This document shows, in pieces, positions 22,207 through 29,874 of a stretch of DNA of 44,961 nt. The stretch spans positions 1-44,961 of the forward strand of contig CAYZSO010000019.1 in NCBI GenBank assembly GCA_964479695.1. The letters are read 5' to 3'. Source of the stretch: JAAYZH01 sp964479695 (GTDB lineage Bacteria; Bacillota; Clostridia; Saccharofermentanales; Fastidiosipilaceae). A program made the translations under genes and the position numbers. Every line of letters starts with the position of its first letter. Position 1 is the first letter of the stretch. Under the pieces are notes generated by a model. It had not been told where the DNA came from and searched no databases. It saw nothing but the letters and a program-made list of their open reading frames with translations.

Positions 22207-23199
22207 TGTCTGGATATAAGCCTGCCATTTCTCAACATAGTCGCGGTCGAAATGCACACCGTCAGGCGTGGAGCCTGCGGGAATTGCGCCATCAGGACCA
22301 GCTACGGCGGGAGTCGCATCCAGGAAGTAGACACCTTCTTCAACTGTCATCTTAGCAATAGCTTCGTTAAAAGTCTTGATTACTTTGTTATTCAAATACG
22401 TATTGCCGTCCTGAGAGGCTTCCACCGGCAGGATGGCCATGACATAGATGGACGCACCGGCATGGTAGGATTTCACGTGCTGCACGACACTGCGGTAGTA
22501 CGAAATGAAGTTTCCCAGAGGCCAGCCGGTCTCATTAATCCCGAAGCCCAAGTACACATCGTTGAAATTCCCAGATTGGCTCTGCACATAGGCAGCTCCG
22601 GTCATTTTCGAAGTTCCCGTGTTCACCACTTCATCGAAATATTGGCCGACATTATAGCCTTTGTTATAGATAAAGGTCGCATCGTAAAGAGTCCCGTAAA
22701 GCATCAAGCCCTGTGTCCGAGAATCGCCGATGAAGAGGGCATCTTTGAAGTAGGCGGGGTCTTTTGCAGCGCTCTCAGGGGGTTGGTTGGCGGAAACAGC
22801 TGGCGTCGATGCCTCATCCGCTGTCGTTTCACCGGGTGAAGTGACCTCCGCTGAGGTCGTCTCTTCGGGTGTTGTTCCCTCTGCTCCGGGGTCGGTCGTC
22901 AGCGTTGTGCCGTTGGCATCAACAGACGAAGGCGTTGGCGTTGTACCCTCAACGGATCCGGCCGATCCCGCGGGTAAGGTGGGCGCCGATAAGGCAGGGT
23001 CTTCGCTGCCTTGCGAGCCGCCGTTTGTGCCATTGAACGTGCCGCCGTTTGTGCCGCCGGGAGAAGTCAGCGTGTCAGGCGCGCTCCCCCCCGTCGTCTG
23101 CTGGGCACTCACAGGATCCGGCGCTTGGCAAGCCGAAACCCCCGCAAGGCTAACGGTCAGTGCTAGGCCAAGTGCCAGTAATCGAACTATCTTACTCAT
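22189..23199 (-). CDS. SGNH/GDSL-hydrolase lipoprotein
   Basis: 336 aa: lipoprotein signal with lipobox VSAC (Cys24), a Ser/Thr/Gly/Pro linker of about 110 residues, then an SGNH domain with block I FIGDSRTQG (about 155-163), a GFGINETGW block with the Asn, and PDGVHF near the C-terminus (catalytic Asp/His). Likely an esterase or acyltransferase at the cell surface, acting on the acyl groups supplied by the neighbouring MBOAT protein (inference). GAGGGA before ATG 23199; 21 bp after tatD, so the cluster may be co-transcribed with tatD and metG. Confidence 0.87.
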   Translation of the reverse strand: MSKIVRLLALGLALTVSLAGVSACQAPDPVSAQQTTGGSAPDTLTSPGGTNGGTFNGTNGGSQGSEDPALSAPTLPAGSAGSVEGTTPTPSSVDANGTTLTTDPGAEGTTPEETTSAEVTSPGETTADEASTPAVSANQPPESAAKDPAYFKDALFIGDSRTQGLMLYGTLYDATFIYNKGYNVGQYFDEVVNTGTSKMTGAAYVQSQSGNFNDVYLGFGINETGWPLGNFISYYRSVVQHVKSYHAGASIYVMAILPVEASQDGNTYLNNKVIKTFNEAIAKMTVEEGVYFLDATPAVAGPDGAIPAGSTPDGVHFDRDYVEKWQAYIQTHVAPR

Positions 23200-23220
23200 C
23201 GTGATTCCCTCGCAGCAACA

Positions 23221-24006
23221 TCAGACACCGAACAAATGTCGGGCATTGTTCGTCGTTATTTCGGCCAAAGCCGCCGCCTCATACCCTCTTGCCTCCGCCA
23301 GTCGCTCGTTGATGTAGCGAAGATAGGAGGGTTCGTTTCTCTTCCCCCGCAGAGGTTCCGGCGAGAGATAGGGGCAATCGGTTTCCAGCAGCAAGCTGTC
23401 CAAGGGTGTGTCTGTGGCCACAGCCAAAGGCTTCTTCCCATTCTTAAAAGTCACCGGCCCATCGAAACCCAGATAGAACCCAAGCGCCAAGAGCCCTTTG
23501 CTGAACTCCACCGAACCGGAATAGCAGTGAAAAACACCCGGTTCATCTCGCAGAAGGCCCTCTTCCCTGATCTCCTCAATGGCTTCTAGAGAATCCTGAT
23601 GGGCATCCCGATCATGGACGACGAAAGGCAATTGATATTCATGAGCCAAGCGCATTTGCTCTTGAAAAGCCTGTTTCTGCACTTCTTTCGGCAAAGAGTC
23701 GTCATAGTGGTAATCAAGGCCGATCTCGCCTATGGCCACAATTTTCTCACGGTGCAGAGAAAGGAGTTCACGGAAACGGGCAGCCGTCTCCGGAGTCCAG
23801 GTGTCGGCATCGTGCGGATGCACACCAATGACCGCATAGACGCCCTCCGCGGCCGAGGCAATAGCAACGGCCCTTTCAGAGCTGGCCAAGTCATAGCCAA
23901 TGACATTCATGAGACGCACATCCGCCTCATGTGCACGTGAAATCACTGCCTCCAGGTCTTCCCTGTAGCAGTCATCATTCAGGTGCGCGTGTGTATCATA
24001 TAACAT
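23221..24006 (-). CDS. tatD: TatD-family metal-dependent DNase
   Basis: 261 aa, TIM-barrel hydrolase. Metal ligands visible: THAHLND (His6, His8), GEIGLDYHYD (Glu about 93), PFVVHDRDAH (His), VFHCYSG (His) and LLETDCPYLSP (Asp). The family has 3'-5' exonuclease and DNA-repair roles. The metG-tatD order is common in Bacillota (normally followed by rnmV and ksgA); here the envelope cluster follows instead. A half palindrome at 23263-23275 encodes the AAALAE segment near the C-terminus. Confidence 0.95.
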   Translation of the reverse strand: MLYDTHAHLNDDCYREDLEAVISRAHEADVRLMNVIGYDLASSERAVAIASAAEGVYAVIGVHPHDADTWTPETAARFRELLSLHREKIVAIGEIGLDYHYDDSLPKEVQKQAFQEQMRLAHEYQLPFVVHDRDAHQDSLEAIEEIREEGLLRDEPGVFHCYSGSVEFSKGLLALGFYLGFDGPVTFKNGKKPLAVATDTPLDSLLLETDCPYLSPEPLRGKRNEPSYLRYINERLAEARGYEAAALAEITTNNARHLFGV

Positions 24007-24033
24007 ATAAGAACTTGATTTTCCTCGTTTAAC

Positions 24034-26070
24034 TCAGCTGACATCGGATCCGGGCGTGACCTTGCGGTCAGGACCCAGCAAGCTCAGTTTGCCATCGCTG
24101 TCTTCGGCACATAGGAGCATTCCTTGTGAGAGAATTCCCCGGATCTTTCGCGGTTCCAAATTCTCCAAAAGGAGCACTTGCCGTCCCGGCAGGTCGGTCG
24201 GATCGTAGAATTCCGCAATGCCTGAAACAACAATGCGCTCTTCGCCGCCTCCGACGTCGAGGGTTGATTTCAGGAGACGGTCGGCGCCTTTGACACGTTC
24301 GGACGCTTTGATTTCCGCAATGGTCAACTTCAGTTTCGTAAAGTCAGCATATTGGATCAAGGCAACGCCCGGGACCTCTTCCGCAGGATTTCCACCTCCC
24401 GCTGTCGCCGAGCCCTCCGCCGCCTTCGCACTCTGCATAGGGGTAGTGGAGATGGTTTCTGCGGCTTTGGCCGAATCAGCTGAATCAGCCGAATCAGCCG
24501 GAGCTCCGCCTAACTGTTCATCCAGCCATTCGATCTCCGTTTTCAGGTCCAAACGCGGGAAGAGCGGCTTACTCGCCTCGATCGCTGTCTGCGTCTCGAA
24601 ACGACCAAATGCGGCGTCCTCCAGAGTCACGTCCGTGGGCAGACCCAGAGCCTTCAGAATCGCAGCCGAGGTGGAAGGCAGGAAGGGCTTCAGGAGCACC
24701 GCGACGACCCGCAAAGACTCACAAAGATTCCCCAGAACCGCCGCTAAACGGGCTGCCTGAGCCTCAGACTTGCCGAGTTTCCAGGGCTCGGTTTCATCAA
24801 TATACTTGTTTGCTCGCGAAATCAGACGCCAGATCGAAGCCAAAGCATGGCTGAACTGCATCTTCTCAAGATGAGTGTCCACTTCCGTCAGCGTTGTGGC
24901 CGCTTGCGCGATGATCTCGTCATCCACCGGCGCTGCTTCACGCTCTGCGGGCAGGATGCCGCCGAAATATTTCGCCAACATCGCGGTTGTGCGGCTCAGC
25001 AGGTTGCCGAGGTCGTTGGCCAAATCCGAATTGATCCGCTCGACCAAAGCCTCGTTCGTAAAGTTGCCATCCAAACCGAAGGGTACCTCACGCAGGAGGA
25101 AATAGCGCACACTGTCCACGCCGTAGCGCTCACAGAGCACGACCGGATCCACCACGTTGCCCTTGGATTTCGACATCTTGCTCTCATTCATGAGGAGCCA
25201 CCCGTGGCCGAACACATGTTTCGGCAGTGGCTCACCCAGCGCCATCAGGACGGCCGGCCAGATGATCGCATGGAAACGAACAATTTCCTTGCCCACCAGA
25301 TGGACATCCGCAGGCCAATAACGTTTGTAATCGCCATTCGGATCATCGGGATAACCCAGCGCGGTAATGTAGTTTGCCAGCGCGTCGATCCACACATAGA
25401 CCACGTGCTTCTCGTCAAAAGGCACCTTCACACCCCAGTCGAACGAGGTGCGAGACACGGCCAAGTCTTCCAGGCCTTGTTCCATAAAACGCAGCATTTC
25501 GTTCCGCGACGTTTCCGGTTGCAGGAAATCCGGATGCTCCGCATAATGCTGAACCAACTTGTCGCGATACTCACTCAAGCGGAAAAAATAACTCTCCTCC
25601 TTCGTCAGGGTCACAGGTCCGCCACAGTCCGGGCAATGCCCGTCCACGAGCTGCGACTCGGTCCAGAAGGCCTCACAGGACGTGCAGTACCAGCCTTCGT
25701 AGAAGTCCTTATAGATAGCACCATTGTCATAGAGTTTCTGGAAAATCTTCTGTATCGCCTGCTCATGCATAGGATCCGTGGTGCGGATGAAACGGTCATA
25801 GCTGATATCCATGAGTTTCCACAGACTCTTAATTCCCACAGCCATGTTGTCGACGAAGGTCTGGGGGGCGAGACCGGCTTCCTCGGCTTTCTTCTGGATC
25901 TTCTGGCCATGCTCATCCATGCCGGTTAAGAACATGACATCTTTGCCTTTCAGCCGCTGGAATCTGGCGATTGTGTCCGCTGCGACTGTCGTGTAGGAGT
26001 GCCCGATATGGAGTTTATTACTCGGGTAATAAATGGGCGTTGTTATAAAAAAGCTTTGTTTCTCAGCCAT
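24034..26070 (-). CDS. metG: Methionyl-tRNA synthetase with C-terminal tRNA-binding domain
   Basis: 678 aa. Seen: class I HIGH (21-24), a zinc knuckle CTSCEAFW...GHCPDCGG, KMSKSKG (about 300), an anticodon-binding helical domain, and a C-terminal Trbp111/EMAP-like OB domain (about 572-675). Between the last two is a low-complexity linker with DSADSADSAKAAE and a second SAKAAE, from a 9-bp DNA repeat near 24475-24500; the first SAKAA overlaps a half palindrome (24463-24472). No T-box leader precedes it. GAGGG is 4 bp before ATG 26070. Confidence 0.96.
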   Translation of the reverse strand: MAEKQSFFITTPIYYPSNKLHIGHSYTTVAADTIARFQRLKGKDVMFLTGMDEHGQKIQKKAEEAGLAPQTFVDNMAVGIKSLWKLMDISYDRFIRTTDPMHEQAIQKIFQKLYDNGAIYKDFYEGWYCTSCEAFWTESQLVDGHCPDCGGPVTLTKEESYFFRLSEYRDKLVQHYAEHPDFLQPETSRNEMLRFMEQGLEDLAVSRTSFDWGVKVPFDEKHVVYVWIDALANYITALGYPDDPNGDYKRYWPADVHLVGKEIVRFHAIIWPAVLMALGEPLPKHVFGHGWLLMNESKMSKSKGNVVDPVVLCERYGVDSVRYFLLREVPFGLDGNFTNEALVERINSDLANDLGNLLSRTTAMLAKYFGGILPAEREAAPVDDEIIAQAATTLTEVDTHLEKMQFSHALASIWRLISRANKYIDETEPWKLGKSEAQAARLAAVLGNLCESLRVVAVLLKPFLPSTSAAILKALGLPTDVTLEDAAFGRFETQTAIEASKPLFPRLDLKTEIEWLDEQLGGAPADSADSADSAKAAETISTTPMQSAKAAEGSATAGGGNPAEEVPGVALIQYADFTKLKLTIAEIKASERVKGADRLLKSTLDVGGGEERIVVSGIAEFYDPTDLPGRQVLLLENLEPRKIRGILSQGMLLCAEDSDGKLSLLGPDRKVTPGSDVS

Positions 26071-26103
26071 AAGTCCCTCTGTTGTTTATGTTTTATGTTT
26101 TAT

Positions 26104-26119
26104 GCTTTGGCCAAAGAGC
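26104..26119. repeat. Dispersed palindrome, intergenic copy (ppi-metG spacer)
   Basis: GCTTTGGCCAAAG with the exact 12-bp core CTTTGGCCAAAG. It is the only full-core copy outside a gene in this window. Confidence 0.9.
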
Positions 26120-26131
26120 CCGCTGTTCTCA

Positions 26132-26192
26132 GTTCTTGTGTTCTCAGCGCTTACGTACTCAGTGCTTGTGTTCTCAGCGCTTACGTACTCAG
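26132..26192. repeat. 30-bp tandem repeat, 2 units
   Basis: Two near-identical 30-bp units (26135-26164 and 26165-26192) containing TGTTCTCAGCGCTTACGTAC. The second runs into the stop codon of the cyclophilin gene. Confidence 0.88.
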
Positions 26193-26704
26193 CCCTTGAC
26201 TGCCGGGGCCAGTTCTTCTTTCCCTTCGGTAATGACGATGGAACGAATCACTTGGTCTTCCAACGGGCGATCTTGGCGGCCGGTCGGGGTGGTTGCAATT
26301 TCTTCCAGGACATCCAAGCCTCCGGTCAGTCGGCCAAAGGCGGCGTACTGCCCATCTAGGTGTGGGGAATCCTTGTGCATGATGAAGAACTGTGAACCTG
26401 CAGAGTCAGGGGACATCGAACGTGCCATTGAGAGGACACCTGGTGTATGCTTCAGTTCATTGGGGAAGCCGTTTCCGGAAAATTCACCCTTGATCTGATA
26501 ACCCGGGCCACCCATGCCGGTGCCGTTGGGGTCACCGCCTTGGATCATGAAGCCTTTGATCACGCGATGGAAAATAAGTCCGTTATAGAAACCGGCCTCC
26601 GCCAGTTCCGCAAAATTGTTCACTGTGTTGGGCGCATACTGGGGGAAAAGTTCAAAAGGCATTTCCTTGCCGTTCTCCATTGTGATTACACCTTTAATTG
26701 CCAT
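26189..26704 (-). CDS. Cyclophilin-type peptidyl-prolyl cis-trans isomerase
   Basis: 171 aa, single cyclophilin domain, no signal peptide, so cytosolic. Seen: FHRVIKGFMIQGGDPNGTGMGG, SMARSMSPDSAGSQFFIM and the DGQYAAFGRL loop, which together form the active site (Arg, Phe, Gln). It starts after an AGAGGT site. The spacer to pncB (26705-26798) holds AGCTGATAAC-type repeats and no clear promoter. Confidence 0.95.
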   Translation of the reverse strand: MAIKGVITMENGKEMPFELFPQYAPNTVNNFAELAEAGFYNGLIFHRVIKGFMIQGGDPNGTGMGGPGYQIKGEFSGNGFPNELKHTPGVLSMARSMSPDSAGSQFFIMHKDSPHLDGQYAAFGRLTGGLDVLEEIATTPTGRQDRPLEDQVIRSIVITEGKEELAPAVKG

Positions 26705-26798
26705 GTTCTACCTCTTTCTTGGTCTGTTGTTAACTTCGTTTTCGTCTGTTATCAGCTTTATTTATCAACGTTAGTTATCAGCTGAATTCATGAATCTT

Positions 26799-28250
26799 TC
26801 AACCTAATTCCTGAAGCATTTTATGTTTTAAATCCCAGAGCTTCTGGGACAAGTCCACGTAGTAATTATGCGGGTTATCAAAACGTGTGACAGAAGGCCA
26901 GAGCCTCGTCATTTGTCTCGTTGAGTAATCCTTGATTTCCTGCAGCGAAGGGGACTCATAGACGGTAACTCCGCCTTTGAAAATAGGCACCAGCAAAGAC
27001 TCGGCTGTAAAGTTCTCAACCGTCTTGCGTTTCCAGGTCGCTTCCGGGTCGAACAGTTCGTAGGGTTTCGACTCGTCTATCTCTTCCCCGTCAAGCGCGA
27101 TCAGGTCTGCAATGAGCTTGCCGGTCGAATTGTCCACCAGACGATACACCCACTTGCTGCCGGGGTTTGTGATCTTCGTGATATTCTCCGAAACCTTCAT
27201 CTTAGGAATCACTTGGCCGTTCTCATCTTCAATCGCACTCAATTTATACACACCGCCGAAAACCGGTTCGCTCCGCGATGTGATCAAGCGCTCACCGACT
27301 CCGAAAGAATCGATTTTCGCCCCCTGAGATAAGAGGTCTCTGATGATGTACTCATCCAGCGAAGAAGAGACAACGATCTTACAGTCCACGAGGCCCGCCT
27401 GATCCAGCATTTTCCTGGTCTCTTGGCTTAAATACGTGAGGTCACCGGAGTCAATTCTCACGCCCTTGAGCCTCTTCCCCAGTGGTGCCAAGTATTCCTT
27501 AGCCACACGAATGGCATTCGGAACGCCTTCATTCAGTACGTTATAGGTGTCAACCAGGAGCACCGTGTCGTCCGGATAGGTCTTCGCATACGCCAAGAAC
27601 GCTTCGTATTCCGTCGGGAAAAGCTGCACGAAACTGTGTGCCATGGTTCCCGAAAGAGGAATCCCAAATTGCTCACCGGCCATCGTGCACGAGGTTCCGG
27701 CGACACCGCCGATATAAGCCGCTCTTGCGCCCAGAACCGAGGCATCATAGCCTTGCGCGCGTCTGGCACCAAACTCCATGATCGGGCGCCCTTCGGCAGC
27801 ATAGACAATGCGAGAGGACTTCGTCGCAATCAGGCTCTGGTGGTTAACCGTCAGTAAGAGCATGGTCTCCACCATCTGGGCCTGAATAATCGGTCCCCTG
27901 ACCTTCACAATCGGTTCGCCTTCGAAAATCGGTGTCCCTTCCGGGACAGCCCAAATATCGCAGGCAAGTTCCATATTCCGAATGTAGTCAAGGAAATCTT
28001 CGCTGAAATGACCCGTTTCGCGCAGAAACTGAATATCATCTTCTTCAAAACGCAAATCCTGCAGATAGGTGATCATCTGTTCCAAGCCGGCCATAATTGC
28101 ATAACCGCCATTGTCGGGCACGCGTCGGAAAAAGAGATCGAAATAAGCGATCGTATCCTTCATCCCCCGGTCAAAGTACGCTTGTGACATCGTCAGCTCA
28201 TAGTAGTCTGTCAACATGGTCATATTGGAAACTTCATTCCAATTCTTCAT
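26799..28250 (-). CDS. pncB: Nicotinate phosphoribosyltransferase
   Basis: 483 aa; makes nicotinate mononucleotide from nicotinate and PRPP for NAD salvage. Seen: N-terminal TDYYELTMSQAYF, FFRRVPDNGGYA, EFGARRAQGYDA, SGTMAHSFVQLFPTE (the region of the phospho-His), VRIDSGDL and FGVGERLITS. GGAGG precedes ATG 28250 by 6 bp and the gene follows truA after 12 bp. Length matches the clostridial form. Confidence 0.95.
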   Translation of the reverse strand: MKNWNEVSNMTMLTDYYELTMSQAYFDRGMKDTIAYFDLFFRRVPDNGGYAIMAGLEQMITYLQDLRFEEDDIQFLRETGHFSEDFLDYIRNMELACDIWAVPEGTPIFEGEPIVKVRGPIIQAQMVETMLLLTVNHQSLIATKSSRIVYAAEGRPIMEFGARRAQGYDASVLGARAAYIGGVAGTSCTMAGEQFGIPLSGTMAHSFVQLFPTEYEAFLAYAKTYPDDTVLLVDTYNVLNEGVPNAIRVAKEYLAPLGKRLKGVRIDSGDLTYLSQETRKMLDQAGLVDCKIVVSSSLDEYIIRDLLSQGAKIDSFGVGERLITSRSEPVFGGVYKLSAIEDENGQVIPKMKVSENITKITNPGSKWVYRLVDNSTGKLIADLIALDGEEIDESKPYELFDPEATWKRKTVENFTAESLLVPIFKGGVTVYESPSLQEIKDYSTRQMTRLWPSVTRFDNPHNYYVDLSQKLWDLKHKMLQELG

Positions 28251-28262
28251 AGCAGCCTCCGT

Positions 28263-29066
28263 TCATGTGCAAGGCCAGATTTCCGGCAAATTATTGGGCT
28301 TATTATACCACTCAGCAAAAGGACTCTCGGGGTAATATACTTCATCCAGAAAGAGTCCCTGCGGTGCCAAGGTTTTCCCGGCCAAAGTCCGATCTCCGGT
28401 CTCCAGCATCACTTGGACATCATGAGGTTCGAGCTTTCCCAAGCCAATATAAAGCAGCGTTCCCGCAATGATGCGAACCATATTATAGAGAAACCCATCG
28501 CCCGCCACGATCAGCCGAAGCAGAGGTCCATTCGCTTCTAATTCAACCTTATGAAGTGTGCGGACGGTTGTTTTGGCCGAAGAACCAGACGCCATGAAAC
28601 AGCGAAAATCCTTCTTCCCAACAAGCAAAGAAGCCCCTTCACGCATCGCCTCAAGATCCAAGTCACGGGATTCATGGAGCGAATAGCGGGAGAGGAGCGC
28701 ACTTTTCTTGCGATCATTCCAGATGTAGTAGGAATACTGTTTGCCGGAAGTACCGAAACGGGCATGGAAATGATCCGGGACAACCTTGGCATCCAGAACA
28801 CTGATATCCTCCGGTAAGAGGGTGCCGAGCGCCAAGTACAAACGATCCTCAGGCACCGTACAGGCACTGTCAAAATGGCTGATGTGGTGCCTGGCATGCA
28901 CCCCGGCATCCGTGCGACTGCAGCCGATCAAGGTGATTTTTTCATGACAAAGCTTCGCGAGGCAGGCCTCAACCGTGCCTTGAACACTTTTCGCATTCGC
29001 CTGCCGCTGCCAGCCGGCATAAGAGGTGCCGTCAAACTGCAGAAGCAGCGCTGTTCTGTGCCGCAT
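28263..29066 (-). CDS. truA: tRNA pseudouridine(38-40) synthase
   Basis: 267 aa from ATG 29066. Seen: FDGTSYAGWQRQ, the catalytic GCSRTDAGVHA (Asp53), YSYYIWN, DFRCFMASGSSAKTTVRT and FLYNMVRIIAGTLL. The upstream TTG at 29087 is rejected because AAGGAGGGG lies between it and the ATG. That site overlaps the ecfT stop (29077-29079), so translation is probably coupled. The ecfA-ecfT-truA order after rplQ is conserved in Bacillota. Confidence 0.95.
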   Translation of the reverse strand: MRHRTALLLQFDGTSYAGWQRQANAKSVQGTVEACLAKLCHEKITLIGCSRTDAGVHARHHISHFDSACTVPEDRLYLALGTLLPEDISVLDAKVVPDHFHARFGTSGKQYSYYIWNDRKKSALLSRYSLHESRDLDLEAMREGASLLVGKKDFRCFMASGSSAKTTVRTLHKVELEANGPLLRLIVAGDGFLYNMVRIIAGTLLYIGLGKLEPHDVQVMLETGDRTLAGKTLAPQGLFLDEVYYPESPFAEWYNKPNNLPEIWPCT

Positions 29067-29076
29067 GACCCCTCCT

Positions 29077-29874
29077 TCAGAAGGCAAATTGAATAAACAA
29101 AATGAGTGCTACATAGACGAGCCCAATAACCAAGAAAACAATATCAGACGTCTTCATCTTCAACTGATTGAGCTTCGTCCGGCCCTCCCCGCCTCGGTAG
29201 CAACGAGCTTCCATAGCGGTCGCCAGTTCCTCAGCTCGCTTGATCGCACTGACGAAGAGCGGAATCAGGATGGTAACCAGGCCTTTCACACGCTGCATGA
29301 AACTGCCGGTGTCATAGTTCGCTCCACGGGAGGATTGCGCCTTCTGAATCTTATCCGCTTCGTCGGCCAAAGTCGGAATGAACCGCAATGCGATCGAGAT
29401 CATCATAGAGATATCGTGAACGGGTACATGAAACACTTTCAGCGGCGAGAGCAACGATTCAACCGAATCCGCCAGCAGAAGCGAGGTCGTAGTCAGCGTC
29501 ATCAGCGTGGATGAGCCCACGATGAGAAAGATCAGGCGCACGGCCATCAAAATACCGGTCTCCAAGCCCTCCCGAGTAATGCTGAGGGGGCCAATCGTCA
29601 CAAGCTTCTCACCCGGTACCGAAAAAATATTCAGAATGAAGGCGAAGATCGTGATGAACAAGATGGGTTTGATCGTCTTCCAAACGGTCACTGCATCAAT
29701 CTTGGCCAGGAGCACGAGCACCACGATTCCCAGACCATACAAGAGAAGCGGGATTGGTTTCGTCAGGAAAAAGACTGCGATCATCAGAAGCAGGGAGAAC
29801 CCCAACTTGATCCTTGGATCCAGTCTGTGAATGTAGGAATTTCCGGGATAGTAGTTGCCGATCGTAAAAGTCAT
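29077..29874 (-). CDS. ecfT: ECF transporter membrane subunit EcfT
   Basis: 265 aa with about six hydrophobic helices and two coupling helices ending in the Ala-Arg-Gly-type motifs AQSSRGAN (about 187-194) and AMEARCYRGG (about 228-237), which dock onto the ATPases. It joins vitamin-specific S components to the ATPase pair for uptake. It overlaps the ATPase gene by 4 bp (ATGA), giving coupled translation. No S-component gene is in the window, so this is a group II (shared) ECF module. Confidence 0.95.
   Translation of the reverse strand: MTFTIGNYYPGNSYIHRLDPRIKLGFSLLLMIAVFFLTKPIPLLLYGLGIVVLVLLAKIDAVTVWKTIKPILFITIFAFILNIFSVPGEKLVTIGPLSITREGLETGILMAVRLIFLIVGSSTLMTLTTTSLLLADSVESLLSPLKVFHVPVHDISMMISIALRFIPTLADEADKIQKAQSSRGANYDTGSFMQRVKGLVTILIPLFVSAIKRAEELATAMEARCYRGGEGRTKLNQLKMKTSDIVFLVIGLVYVALILFIQFAF

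Noticed and set aside
26071..26188. T-box leader for metG
   Set aside because: No GGGTGG-type T-box sequence, specifier hairpin or terminator is visible; the spacer holds a palindrome and a 30-bp repeat.
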